Under the pieces are notes generated by a model. The model was not told where the DNA came from, did not search any database, and saw nothing but the letters and a program-made list of their open reading frames with translations. A stretch of 53,591 nucleotides of DNA from the NCBI GenBank assembly GCA_017458335.1, contig JAFTFT010000017.1:1-53591 (forward strand). The letters are read 5' to 3'. Shown piece by piece: positions 15,320-23,719 of this stretch. Origin of the DNA: Oscillospiraceae bacterium (GTDB lineage: Bacteria > Bacillota > Clostridia > Oscillospirales > Oscillospiraceae). Made by a program: the position numbers and the translations under genes. The first letter of the stretch is position 1. Each line of letters starts with the position of its first letter.

Positions 15320-15900
15320 AGAGAGAAAACGGAGCGATACTGTCAGCAGATGCACGAAGAACCTTCTTCTTCCTTTTTATTCCGCTTCTGGACTTCGTGA
15401 ACCAGAAATATGGGATCAGCGATGTTCTGTCCGACCAGATCAGAAGAGCAAAACCGGACCTAAAGGAACTCAAAAAAGCAGCGGATGCCCTGTGGAAAGA
15501 TCCAACGATCATTGATGAATACATAATTGAACGCAAAGAGGAAGTTGGTCTGGGAAATGAGCATCGTCATATCCTGGAAAGCTGGCGGTATCCAATAAAT
15601 GGAGTATTTGTGCTGGAAAGACATCTCTCACGTGGTTCTGTCTTCATTGATACAGAAACAAAGAAAGTATATCAGGTGAAGGGCTTAACACAAAGCTGGG
15701 AGGAAATGATACCGAATATAAAGCCGCCATTTCCGATCGATGCAACACTGCTCCCTTATAACGAATGCATTATATCTGATGGCCTTGTTGCGGCACACCA
15801 TATTTCTTTCGGACCAGATTACAGGGAAGAGTTTAAACACATATATGATACGGCGAACTATGAAGGAAAAGTACTGACAACTTTATCTTCCGGACGGTGA
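15316..15900 (+). CDS. Conserved hypothetical protein, third gene of the cassette
   Basis: A 194-residue cytoplasmic protein without signal peptide or membrane helix. It starts with an ATGA overlap on the preceding gene. Visible features are an Arg/Phe-rich start (RRTFFFLFIPLLDFVNQKYG), a central strand region with GVFVLERHLSRGSVFID, a VYQVKGLTQSWEEM segment, and TLLPYNECIISDGLV. The last follows a pattern seen in Firmicutes hypothetical proteins with a conserved D-G-L after a strand. I do not recognise a named family and propose no function. It is AT-richer than the flanking genes, as are its two partners. Confidence 0.6.
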   Translation: MKRENGAILSADARRTFFFLFIPLLDFVNQKYGISDVLSDQIRRAKPDLKELKKAADALWKDPTIIDEYIIERKEEVGLGNEHRHILESWRYPINGVFVLERHLSRGSVFIDTETKKVYQVKGLTQSWEEMIPNIKPPFPIDATLLPYNECIISDGLVAAHHISFGPDYREEFKHIYDTANYEGKVLTTLSSGR

Positions 15901-15914
15901 ATCAAAGACCAGTA

Positions 15915-15979
15915 TTGTCAACTGACAAATGAGCTGCCAAGATTCTCTCCTTGCCATCCTGGGGGCTTTGTACTAAACT
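15915..15979 (+). promoter_or_regulatory. Palindrome and promoter before the aminopeptidase gene
   Basis: A perfect palindrome (TTGTCA-AC-TGACAA) lies at 15915-15928. A promoter TTGCCA (15951-15956), 17-base spacer and TAAACT (15974-15979) follows, about 30 bases before the aminopeptidase start. The palindrome could be an operator. Confidence 0.55.
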
Positions 15980-16010
15980 GTCGGGGTGAAAACAGAAAAG
16001 AGGTCATACC

Positions 16011-17249
16011 ATGCAGATCAGCAAGGAAAAATTATCCGAATACGCACGCCTGATTGTGCGCACCGGCGCAAACGTGCAGCCGGGACAGGTGGTACAGCTC
16101 AGCATCGCCGTCGAGCAGCATGAGTTCGCCGCCATGATTACAGAGGAAGCCTATCTCGCAGGGGCGAAAAAGGTCAATCTGAACTGGCTTTCCGACGGAC
16201 AGAATCGGCTGCATTACCGCTATGCGGAGGAGTCCGTCCTCTCCGAGACTCTGCCCTGGGAAAAAGAAAAGCTCCGCCAGATGACGGAGGATCTGCCTGT
16301 GCGGATCTTCATTGAGTCGGAGGACCCGGACGCACTGGCCGGCCTGGACCCGGAAAAGCTCTCCCGCGTCATGCAGAGCCGCGCCGCCGTGGCAAAGCCC
16401 TATCGCGACGAGATCGACGGGCGGCATCAGTGGTGCATCGCCGCGCTGCCGTCAGAGGCCTGGGCGAGAAAGTGCTTCCCGGGGAAGTCTGACGAAGAGG
16501 CGATGGAACTGCTCTATGACGCCGTGTTCCGTACGGTCCGGATCTCGGACGGGGGCGACGCGGTGGAGGCCTGGAGGGCGCATATCGGGCTGATCGAAAA
16601 GAAGAGCGCCTGGCTTAACGCCCAGGGCTTTACCAGCCTTCACTATGAGAGCGGCAACGGGACCGACTTCACGGTGGAGCTAATCCCGGAGGCCCACTGG
16701 GAAGGCGCCGGTTCCACCAACCGCGAGAACGGGGCCTATTACATCCCGAATATGCCGACAGAAGAAATCTTCACCTCTCCAAGAGCTGGGAAGTGCGAGG
16801 GAACGCTGGTCGCGGTAAAGCCGCTGAGCTGGAACGGACAGCTGATCGAGGACTTCTCCATCACGTTCTCGAAGGGGAAAGCCGTTTCATGCAGAGCCGC
16901 AAAGGGGCAGGAGCTTCTGGAGAAGATGCTTCACATGGACGAGGGCGCCTGCATGCTGGGCGAGGTGGCGCTGGTTCCGAAGGAGTCACCGGTCAACCGG
17001 TGCGGGTTCCTGTTCTACAGTACCCTCTTCGATGAGAACGCCTGCTGCCATTTCGCGGTGGGACAGGGCTTCAAGGAGGTCCTGCCGGACGGAGAGCACC
17101 TCAACACGGAAGAGGCGACGGCCGCCGGAATCAACGACTCGATCATCCATGTGGACTTCATGGTGGGCGCGGAGGACCTGAGCATCACGGGCTTCCGTCC
17201 GGACGGCAGCAGCACCGCCATCTTCCGCAACGGAACCTGGGCGGAGTGA
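16011..17249 (+). CDS. M29-family aminopeptidase (AmpS/thermophilic aminopeptidase)
   Basis: A 412-residue cytoplasmic metallo-aminopeptidase of family M29, which removes N-terminal residues from peptides using two metal ions. The C-terminal metal site is visible: the Glu of MPTEEIFTSP, the Glu of MLGEVALVP, the His of CCHFAVGQGF, and His and Asp of IIHVDFMVG. The N-terminal half shows the family's EYARLIVRTGANVQPGQ start. The length is usual. AGAGG precedes the ATG. It is monocistronic, followed by a hairpin at 17281-17312. Confidence 0.94.
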   Translation: MQISKEKLSEYARLIVRTGANVQPGQVVQLSIAVEQHEFAAMITEEAYLAGAKKVNLNWLSDGQNRLHYRYAEESVLSETLPWEKEKLRQMTEDLPVRIFIESEDPDALAGLDPEKLSRVMQSRAAVAKPYRDEIDGRHQWCIAALPSEAWARKCFPGKSDEEAMELLYDAVFRTVRISDGGDAVEAWRAHIGLIEKKSAWLNAQGFTSLHYESGNGTDFTVELIPEAHWEGAGSTNRENGAYYIPNMPTEEIFTSPRAGKCEGTLVAVKPLSWNGQLIEDFSITFSKGKAVSCRAAKGQELLEKMLHMDEGACMLGEVALVPKESPVNRCGFLFYSTLFDENACCHFAVGQGFKEVLPDGEHLNTEEATAAGINDSIIHVDFMVGAEDLSITGFRPDGSSTAIFRNGTWAE

Positions 17250-17280
17250 AAGAGAGAAACAGCGCTTACAGAGCCAAATG

Positions 17281-17312
17281 ACAGGCAGTCCGGAAACGGG
17301 CTGCCTGTTGTG
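17281..17312 (+). terminator. Terminator of the aminopeptidase gene
   Basis: ACAGGCAG-CCG and CGG-CTGCCTGT pair around a GAAA loop with one mismatch. The T-tail is short. Confidence 0.55.
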
Positions 17313-17380
17313 CCGCCTGCGCTGCCCGGCAGGAGTGAAAACAGGGGCGAGAAAAACTTGTTCCAGTTTACAGCCATTTT

Positions 17381-17417
17381 TTGAAATTTCCCGTCTACTG
17401 TAGTGTAAGGACCTTAC
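17381..17417 (+). promoter_or_regulatory. Candidate promoter and palindrome before the second ECF sigma gene
   Basis: TTGAAA (17381), a 17-base spacer and TGTAAG (17404) form a possible promoter. A perfect palindrome (GTAAGG-A-CCTTAC, 17405-17417) covers the -10 end. CGTCTACT at 17392 also occurs upstream of the first ECF gene (12466). Confidence 0.4.
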
Positions 17418-17437
17418 GAAATCAAGGAGGAACCACC

Positions 17438-17998
17438 GTGGACGACAGCGGAATCATCGAGCTGTATTTCCGGAGGGCGGAGACCGCCATTGAGGAAACC
17501 GCCCGGAAATACGGTACTTATCTGAACAGCGTGGCTTACCGGATCCTGAACAGCCGGGAGGATGCGGAGGAAATCGTCGAAGACACCTACCTGAAGACCT
17601 GGAACGCGATCCCGCCGACGAGACCTCGGGTGCTGAAGCATTTCCTGACCCGCATCACGCGCAACCTCTCCTTTGACCGGGTGGAATACTACGCGGCGGC
17701 GAAACGGAGCGCCGAGACGGTTGCGCTTCTGGAGGAACTGGAAGCCTGTCTTCCGGACCCGAAGGGCAGCGCGGAGCAGGCGGTCGAGGAAAAGGAAGTG
17801 ACGGAGATCCTGAACCGTTTTCTCGGAGAACTGGACGAACTGAGCTGCTGTGTCTTTCTCTCGCGATACTACTACGCACATACCATCAAAGAAGTCGCGG
17901 CGCAGTATGATCTCCCGGAGGGAAGGGTCCGGTACCTGCTGACAAAGACGCGGGAGCGGTTAAAAAGGAAGCTCACAGAGGAGGGGATCACCGTATGA
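17438..17998 (+). CDS. Second ECF-type RNA polymerase sigma factor
   Basis: A 186-residue sigma-70 ECF factor starting at a GTG (17438) with AAGGAGG 8 bases upstream. Region 2 spans about 22-85 (SVAYRILNSREDAEEIVEDTYLKTW). Region 4 (about 125-180) has TIKEVAAQYDLPEGRVRYLLTKTRERLK as its helix-turn-helix. The last 4 bases overlap the anti-sigma gene. The pair resembles the DUF4179-linked sigma factors of Clostridia. It is not a close copy of the first ECF factor at 12573. Confidence 0.93.
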   Translation: MDDSGIIELYFRRAETAIEETARKYGTYLNSVAYRILNSREDAEEIVEDTYLKTWNAIPPTRPRVLKHFLTRITRNLSFDRVEYYAAAKRSAETVALLEELEACLPDPKGSAEQAVEEKEVTEILNRFLGELDELSCCVFLSRYYYAHTIKEVAAQYDLPEGRVRYLLTKTRERLKRKLTEEGITV

Positions 17999-19311
17999 AC
18001 CGAAATCTGCTCAACCGGGCTCTGACCGGAATCGACGATCGCTATCTCACCATGGTGGACCGAAAAACAGAGGAGGTCCAGACCATGAGACAGAAAAAAC
18101 TCAGAAGGAAGAAACTTTTCAGAAGCATCCTGATCGCAGCGGCGATCATGGCCCTGATGGGCATCACCGCCTATGCCGTCAGCAGCATTCACACCGCCCG
18201 TCAGCAGGCGCTCCGTGCGGATCTTCAGATCGACGAAAACAGCGTCAGCGGCTATACGGAATACGCCGAGAGCGACCGTGACGCGGCTCCGGCGCCGGAC
18301 CCGACAGAAGAGGCCCGGCAGACCGAGCCGAAGATCCAGCTGATTTCTTCCCTGCAGCAGGGAGACTTTCAGACTGTTTACTTCAGCATCTCTCCGGTAT
18401 CGGAGGAGAGGGCAAGGAGCTTTTTCTTCGACAACATGGTCACCGAATTCAGCTATATCGCTTCGAATGAAGAGATCCCGGAGGACTGCTGGTACACCGC
18501 GGGAAGAATAGAAGAAGGCATTGAAAAGAGCTTTGCGCACCCGGTCCCGTTTACGGAAGGGCACGAGGCGGAGCATATGGTGGAACGGAGCTCGCCCACC
18601 GGCCTGCCGGATGAAAGCGGCGTGCAGCAGACCGTGACTTTTGAGGTGGTGGACCCGGACTGGTACAGGCCTCTGCTGATGGAGCACTCCTATGACCCGG
18701 AGACACAGAGCCTGATGCTGACGGCGATGATCTACCGGCAGACGGTGGATTTTTCCCGGCCGGTATACTTCTCGGTCCGCTGCCTGGACGGGCCTTCGGT
18801 CTGGACGGATATGGACACGTCCACGGAAGACTATATCGAAAACTACGCACCGGTCTATCTGGCGGATTACGGGACGGTGATCCTGGAAGCTTCGGACACG
18901 ATGTTTGTCTCGCCGATCCTGACGGAGCCCGTCTGCCTGGTAAATCCGGAGAACGGAGGAAATCTGGAGATTCGGGACATCCGCCTCTCGGCCAACTGTG
19001 TGGAATGGAAGATGACCCATGACGACGCGGAGCGGATCCACAATCTGGACGCGGAATCCCCGACTTTCCACGAGGACTTTGAAAAGCAGCTTCAGTGGAT
19101 CCGCTTCCAGGATGAGATTCTGTCTTCCGCCTTTCTCACCTTCGCGGACGGAAGCACCATGCCGCTGAATGCCTCGCCCTCGGCTCCCTATGCGGACGGC
19201 ATCACGACGCTGACCTCATCCTGGAGCGGCACGATCGATATCAGCCAGGTGAAGAGCATCACCGTGATGGGGACGGAATACAGCTTCCCGGAACTGACGC
19301 CGCAGGCGTGA
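17995..19311 (+). CDS. Membrane anti-sigma factor (DUF4179-like) of the second ECF pair
   Basis: A 438-residue single-pass membrane protein. A basic cytoplasmic stretch of about 42 residues (RQKKLRRKKLFRS) precedes the membrane helix at about 43-62 (ILIAAAIMALMGITAYAVSS). A large extracellular region of about 375 residues follows, in two beta-rich halves. Clostridial DUF4179 anti-sigma proteins share this plan. It overlaps the sigma gene by 4 bases, so the two are made together. The outer domain is twice as long as that of the first pair, so they probably sense different conditions. Confidence 0.82.
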   Translation: MNRNLLNRALTGIDDRYLTMVDRKTEEVQTMRQKKLRRKKLFRSILIAAAIMALMGITAYAVSSIHTARQQALRADLQIDENSVSGYTEYAESDRDAAPAPDPTEEARQTEPKIQLISSLQQGDFQTVYFSISPVSEERARSFFFDNMVTEFSYIASNEEIPEDCWYTAGRIEEGIEKSFAHPVPFTEGHEAEHMVERSSPTGLPDESGVQQTVTFEVVDPDWYRPLLMEHSYDPETQSLMLTAMIYRQTVDFSRPVYFSVRCLDGPSVWTDMDTSTEDYIENYAPVYLADYGTVILEASDTMFVSPILTEPVCLVNPENGGNLEIRDIRLSANCVEWKMTHDDAERIHNLDAESPTFHEDFEKQLQWIRFQDEILSSAFLTFADGSTMPLNASPSAPYADGITTLTSSWSGTIDISQVKSITVMGTEYSFPELTPQA

Positions 19312-19345
19312 TTCGATTGGACTGAGAATACGGAAAACCCTTTGC

Positions 19346-19373
19346 GCCCGGCTTGCAGCACTTCAAGCCGGGC
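19346..19373 (+). terminator. Hairpin after the second ECF pair
   Basis: A perfect 10-bp stem (GCCCGGCTTG, CAAGCCGGGC) with an 8-base loop, 34 bases after the anti-sigma stop. No T-run follows. Confidence 0.45.
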
Positions 19374-19466
19374 TCAAATGCTGTCCCGGGCCGGGATACG
19401 GCGAAAGAAATAACATTCCGGTCCAAAACGAGGGCCGGAAAACGCTATTTTTGTGCACTTCTGCAT

Positions 19467-19495
19467 TTGACAGTCCGCATAAGTTCATATATAAT
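19467..19495 (+). promoter_or_regulatory. Perfect consensus promoter of the serine operon
   Basis: TTGACA (19467-19472), a 17-base spacer and TATAAT (19490-19495): all 12 consensus positions match. It lies 43 bases before serC. No T-box or riboswitch structure is apparent between it and the gene. Confidence 0.9.
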
Positions 19496-19538
19496 TTCCC
19501 GGTACAAATGTAAGAAAGAAAAGATCTGGTGAAACATC

Positions 19539-20621
19539 ATGACAGAAGACAGAGTCTATAATTTTTCCGCCGGCCCGTCCATTTTGCCGGAGGAAGTCCT
19601 GCGGCGGGCAAAAGCGGAGATTATGAACTACCACGGCAGCGGCATGTCCGTCATGGAGATGAGCCACCGCAGCCCGGTATTTTCCGAAATCTTCCAGGAT
19701 ACCAAGGCAAAGCTGCGCAGCCTCCTACGGGTGCCGGAGACCCATGAGATTCTCTTCCTGCAGGGCGGGGCCACGCTGCAGTTCGCGGCGATCCCGATGA
19801 ACCTGATGGAGGGCGGCACGGCGGACTATGCCGTCACGGGAAACTTCTCCAAAAAGGCGGCCAAGGAAGCCGAGAAGTACGGGACGGTCCATATCGCCTA
19901 TGACACCGGCGACACCGGGCATGACCGGATCCCGACGCAGGAGGAGCTTCAGCTCAGCCCGGAGGCAAAGTATTTCTACTATTGTGCCAACAACACGATC
20001 TACGGAACCGAATGGCAGTATGTGCCGGAGACAAAGGCACCGCTGGTCTGCGACATGTCCTCGGACATTCTTTCACGTCCGGTGGAGGTCTCCCGCTTTG
20101 GACTGATTTACGCCGGCGCCCAGAAGAACATGGCCCCGGCAGGACTCACGGTCGTGATTGTGGATAAAGCCCTCGCCGGACGGGAGCTGCCCTTTACGCC
20201 GCAGATCATGAGTTATGAAACCATGATTCAGAATGACTCGCTGCTGAATACCCCGCCGTGCTGGTGCATCTACATGCTCTCGCTGGTTCTGGACTGGCTG
20301 AAGGAGCAGGGCGGCGTGGAAGGCATGGAACAGCTCAAGCGCGAGCGCGCGAAACGCCTGTACGACTGCCTGGAGGAAAGCAGGCTCTTCCGCCTGCATG
20401 CGCAGCCCGGATCCCGCAGCGACATGAACGTCACCTTCCGCACGGGAGACGCGGATCTGGACGCGGCGTTTATCCGCTATGCCGCGGAAAAGGGCCTGGT
20501 GAACCTGAAGGGGCACAAGGTGGCGGGAGGCATGCGGGCCTCGCTGTATAACGCCATGCCCATGGAGGGCGTGGACGCGCTGGTGAACACGATAAAGGAG
20601 TTTGAACGGAAGCATGTTTAA
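19539..20621 (+). CDS. serC: Phosphoserine aminotransferase
   Basis: A 360-residue class V PLP aminotransferase that converts 3-phosphohydroxypyruvate to O-phosphoserine, the second step of serine synthesis. Family marks are the N-terminal YNFSAGPSILPEEVL, SVMEMSHRSPVF, FLQGGATLQFAAIPMN, and the PLP lysine region LIYAGAQKNMAPAGLTVVIV. The C-terminal GGMRASLYNAMP is also typical. The length matches E. coli SerC. Its ribosome site is poor (GAAAGAAAAG), despite the consensus promoter. It overlaps serA by 8 bases. No serB gene is present in the window. Confidence 0.97.
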   Translation: MTEDRVYNFSAGPSILPEEVLRRAKAEIMNYHGSGMSVMEMSHRSPVFSEIFQDTKAKLRSLLRVPETHEILFLQGGATLQFAAIPMNLMEGGTADYAVTGNFSKKAAKEAEKYGTVHIAYDTGDTGHDRIPTQEELQLSPEAKYFYYCANNTIYGTEWQYVPETKAPLVCDMSSDILSRPVEVSRFGLIYAGAQKNMAPAGLTVVIVDKALAGRELPFTPQIMSYETMIQNDSLLNTPPCWCIYMLSLVLDWLKEQGGVEGMEQLKRERAKRLYDCLEESRLFRLHAQPGSRSDMNVTFRTGDADLDAAFIRYAAEKGLVNLKGHKVAGGMRASLYNAMPMEGVDALVNTIKEFERKHV

Positions 20622-21777
20622 GATACAGACCATGAACAAGATCGCGGCCGCCGGGATTGAAGCCCTGGAAAAGAACGGCTGCCAGGTCGGCGAAAACATC
20701 AAATATCCAACAGGACTGCTGCTGCGCAGCGCGGACCTGCACGAAATGGAATTCCCGGAGAGCCTGCTGGCGATCGCCCGGGCTGGCGCCGGGTACAACA
20801 ACATCCCGGTGGACCGCTGTACGGAAGAGGGAATCGTGGTGTTCAACGCCCCCGGAGCCAACGCGCAGGCGGTGAAGGAACAGGAGATCTGCTCTCTCGT
20901 CATGGCGTCCCGCGACATCCTCGGAAGTATCGCCTGGGTACAGTCCATCGCCGGGGAAGGAGATAAAATCCCCGAACTGGTCGAGAAGAAAAAATCTTCC
21001 TTTGCCGGCCCGGAACTGCTGGGCAAGACTCTGGGTGTCATCGGCCTGGGCGCGGTGGGCGCCCTGGTGGCAAACGTGGGCGTGGACCTGAACATGAAGG
21101 TCCTGGGCTATGACCCGTTCCTGTCGGTCGACGCGGCCTGGCGGCTCTCCCGCAAGGTTATCCACACGGAGAACCTGGAAGAGCTGTATGAAAACTGCGA
21201 CTATATCAGCATCAACGTCCCCTTCACCGACAGCACCCATCACATGCTGAACGCAGAGGCCTTTGCCAAGATGAAGGACGGCGTGCGCATCATCAACGAG
21301 TCCCGCGCCGAAGTGGTGAATGACGAGGACATGACGGAAGCACTCCGCAGCGGGAAGGTCGCGAAGTATGTGACGGACTTCCCCAACGAGACCATCCTCA
21401 AGGCGCCGAACGTGATCGCCATGCCGCATCTGGGAGCCTGCACGCCGGAGAGCGAGGACCGCTGCGCCGAGATGGCGGCCAATGAGATGTATGACTATCT
21501 GCTGAACGGGAACATCCGCAACTCCGTGAATCTGCCGGATATCTATCTGAACCGGGCGGGGACCTGCCGCCTCTGTGTCATTCACCGGAACGTGCCGCGC
21601 ATGATCACGAGAATCCTTGATTTTATCAGCGACAAGAACATCAATGTCGAGCACATGATCAACAAGAACCGCGGCAAATACGCCGTCACCATTGTGGATC
21701 TGGGCAGCGCGATCTATGAAGAGACCGTCAACGGAATCCGCGAGATGGACGAAGTCGTCCGGGTGAGAGTCATATGA
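20614..21777 (+). CDS. serA: D-3-phosphoglycerate dehydrogenase with ACT domain
   Basis: A 387-residue NAD-dependent dehydrogenase that makes 3-phosphohydroxypyruvate from 3-phosphoglycerate, the first serine step. The NAD fold is marked by GVIGLGAVGALVAN. Catalytic residues follow in order: Arg in NESRAEVV, Glu in PNETILKAPN, His in MPHLGACTPES. The last 75 residues (VIHRNVPRMITRILDFIS..) form an ACT domain, the usual site of serine feedback control. The start at 20614 lies within the end of serC, so translation is coupled. It lacks the extra domain of the long SerA form. Confidence 0.95.
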   Translation: MFKIQTMNKIAAAGIEALEKNGCQVGENIKYPTGLLLRSADLHEMEFPESLLAIARAGAGYNNIPVDRCTEEGIVVFNAPGANAQAVKEQEICSLVMASRDILGSIAWVQSIAGEGDKIPELVEKKKSSFAGPELLGKTLGVIGLGAVGALVANVGVDLNMKVLGYDPFLSVDAAWRLSRKVIHTENLEELYENCDYISINVPFTDSTHHMLNAEAFAKMKDGVRIINESRAEVVNDEDMTEALRSGKVAKYVTDFPNETILKAPNVIAMPHLGACTPESEDRCAEMAANEMYDYLLNGNIRNSVNLPDIYLNRAGTCRLCVIHRNVPRMITRILDFISDKNINVEHMINKNRGKYAVTIVDLGSAIYEETVNGIREMDEVVRVRVI

Positions 21778-22466
21778 CCATGCAGGGAAAGAAGAAAATC
21801 GGGCTTCTGGTCGCGGTGGAGATGGACAGCGTCTTCGCACGCTACGGCACACCCGGAAAGACCGAGCGCCGCGGCGGTTTTGACGTGTTCCATTATGAAA
21901 ATGAGCAGTATATTCTCTACGTGATCCACAGCGGCATCGGCGAGATCGCCGCGGCCGCGGCGGCCCAGCTGCTGATCGACCGCTATGAGGTCGAGATGAT
22001 CGTGAACTTCGGCGTCGTCGGCGGCCTCACGGAGGAAATGGCGCAGACCAAGACCTGCGTGGTTACCCGGGTGGTACATTACGATTTTGACCTCTCGGGG
22101 ATCGACCCGGTTTCACCGGCCCAGTATCCCGGGTTTTCAGGCATCTATCTCCCTGCGGACGCGGCCCTGGTGGAGAAAGCCCTGGCGGTCTGCCCGGAGC
22201 TGAAGCCGGTGACCTGCGCCTCGGCGGACAAGTTTGTCGGCAATCAGGAGGATAAGGAACGCCTGCACCGCCTGTACGGCGCGGACATCTGTGAGATGGA
22301 GAGCGCGGCGGTGCTGCTGACCTGCCTGCGCTGTGAGGTCCCCTGCCTGATGATCAAGGCGGTCTCCGACGGCCTGACCGGCGGCGGAGAAGAGTACTAT
22401 GAGGCGCTGCAGAAGAGCGCGGCGCTCTGCCTCGCGGTGACCGACCGGATCATCCGGGAACTGTGA
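21774..22466 (+). CDS. MTA/SAH nucleosidase-like purine phosphorylase-superfamily protein
   Basis: A 230-residue protein of the nucleoside phosphorylase superfamily. The catalytic stretch DICEMESAAVL holds the ribose-binding Met-Glu, and KAVSDGL holds the catalytic Asp, as in 5'-methylthioadenosine/S-adenosylhomocysteine nucleosidase. IVNFGVVGGL replaces the usual NTGxAGG loop, so the exact substrate may differ from MtnN. It overlaps serA by 4 bases and is cotranscribed with serine synthesis, which feeds one-carbon units and hence S-adenosylmethionine. A role in recycling SAH or MTA would fit but is inference. Confidence 0.82.
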   Translation: MTMQGKKKIGLLVAVEMDSVFARYGTPGKTERRGGFDVFHYENEQYILYVIHSGIGEIAAAAAAQLLIDRYEVEMIVNFGVVGGLTEEMAQTKTCVVTRVVHYDFDLSGIDPVSPAQYPGFSGIYLPADAALVEKALAVCPELKPVTCASADKFVGNQEDKERLHRLYGADICEMESAAVLLTCLRCEVPCLMIKAVSDGLTGGGEEYYEALQKSAALCLAVTDRIIREL

Positions 22467-22467
22467 C

Positions 22468-23628
22468 ATGACAAAGAAGCTTTATTATACCGACGGCCAT
22501 CTCTTTGACTTCACGGCGAAGGTGCTTCGCTGCGAAGAAAACAAAGGCCGCTGGGAGATCGTGCTGGACGAGACCGCCTTCTTCCCGGAGGGCGGCGGTC
22601 AGGCTGCCGACCGGGGAAACCTTGGCGGCGTGAAGGTGCTGGACGCGCACGAGAAGGGCGGAGAAATCGTCCACTATTGCGACGGACCGCTGCCGGCGGG
22701 GGCATCCGTGGCCGGACAGGTCGACCGGGAGCTTCGGCTCTGCCGGATGCAGAACCACTCGGGCGAGCATATCTTCTCCGGCACGGCGCATCGGCTCTAC
22801 GGCTGTGAAAACGTCGGCTTTCACATGGGCGAGGGTGACCTCACCATTGACTTTGACCGGGAACTGAGCGAGGACGAGATCCGAAGCATTGAAACGCAGG
22901 CAAACGAGGCCGTCCGGGCCGATCTGCCGATTGAAATCACGTTCCCCTCCCCGGAGGAGCTTACCGCGCTGGAATATCGCAGCAAGAAGGAACTGACGGG
23001 GGAAGTGCGGATCGTCACGATTCCGGGCGTGGACTGCTGCGCCTGCTGCGCGCCGCATGTGAACCGAACCGGTGAGGTCGGCGTGATCAAGGTCCTGAAT
23101 GCCGAACGCCATCGCGGCGGTGTACGCCTGGTTCTGAGCTGCGGCATGTGGGCCCTGGAGGATTACCGGAGAAAGCAGCAGAGCGCGGCGGAAATCTCCG
23201 CTTTGCTGAGCGCCAAACGGGATGAAATCACACCGGCGGTACAGAGACTTCTCCATGAGCGGGACGCGCTGAAGGAAAAGAACGCGCTGCTCGCCATGGA
23301 ACTGATCCGGTTCAAAGCGGCACAGCAGCCGGAGACGGAGGGAAACCTCTGCCTGTTTGAGGCGATCCCGGACGAAATCGCGGTGCGTGAACTGGTAAAC
23401 CTCCTGGTGAAAAAAGCCGGAGGGCTGGCAGCCGTCTTCTTCCCGGGCGAGACGGGCGGGTACCGCTATATCATCGGCAGCCGCAGCGTCGACCTGCGGA
23501 AGGCGGCGAAGGCCATCAACGCCGGGATCGGCGGCCGCGGCGGCGGAAGACCGGAAATGATCCAGGGCAGCGCCGCGGCTTCGGAAGACGAGATCCGGGG
23601 CTTTATCCTTGCGTTCCCGAAAGCATAG
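22468..23628 (+). CDS. Alanyl-tRNA editing protein, AlaX-type with DHHA1 domain
   Basis: A 386-residue free-standing relative of the AlaRS editing region. It hydrolyses Ser-tRNA(Ala), and in some members Gly-tRNA(Ala), in trans. The zinc site of the editing domain is complete: H97 and H101 in HSGEH, then C193 and H197 in CCAPH. The N-terminal ETAFFPEGGGQAADRG is typical. The C-terminal third is a DHHA1 domain with GGRGGGRPEMIQGS, so this is the long AlaX-L form. It starts one base after the nucleosidase stop and is last in the serine operon. Link: serine is the amino acid whose misattachment AlaX corrects. Confidence 0.93.
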   Translation: MTKKLYYTDGHLFDFTAKVLRCEENKGRWEIVLDETAFFPEGGGQAADRGNLGGVKVLDAHEKGGEIVHYCDGPLPAGASVAGQVDRELRLCRMQNHSGEHIFSGTAHRLYGCENVGFHMGEGDLTIDFDRELSEDEIRSIETQANEAVRADLPIEITFPSPEELTALEYRSKKELTGEVRIVTIPGVDCCACCAPHVNRTGEVGVIKVLNAERHRGGVRLVLSCGMWALEDYRRKQQSAAEISALLSAKRDEITPAVQRLLHERDALKEKNALLAMELIRFKAAQQPETEGNLCLFEAIPDEIAVRELVNLLVKKAGGLAAVFFPGETGGYRYIIGSRSVDLRKAAKAINAGIGGRGGGRPEMIQGSAAASEDEIRGFILAFPKA

Positions 23629-23719
23629 AGAGAAAATGACAGCGCGGACGGCCTTTCAGCAGGTGCCCGCGCTGTATCTGATTCAAAACCAGGCGTTGTA
23701 CCGAAAGGAGAAAAAAGCC

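Noticed and set aside
19312-19538. Leader of the serine operon checked for a T-box or riboswitch
   Set aside because: The promoter lies 43 bases from serC, leaving no room for such a structure.
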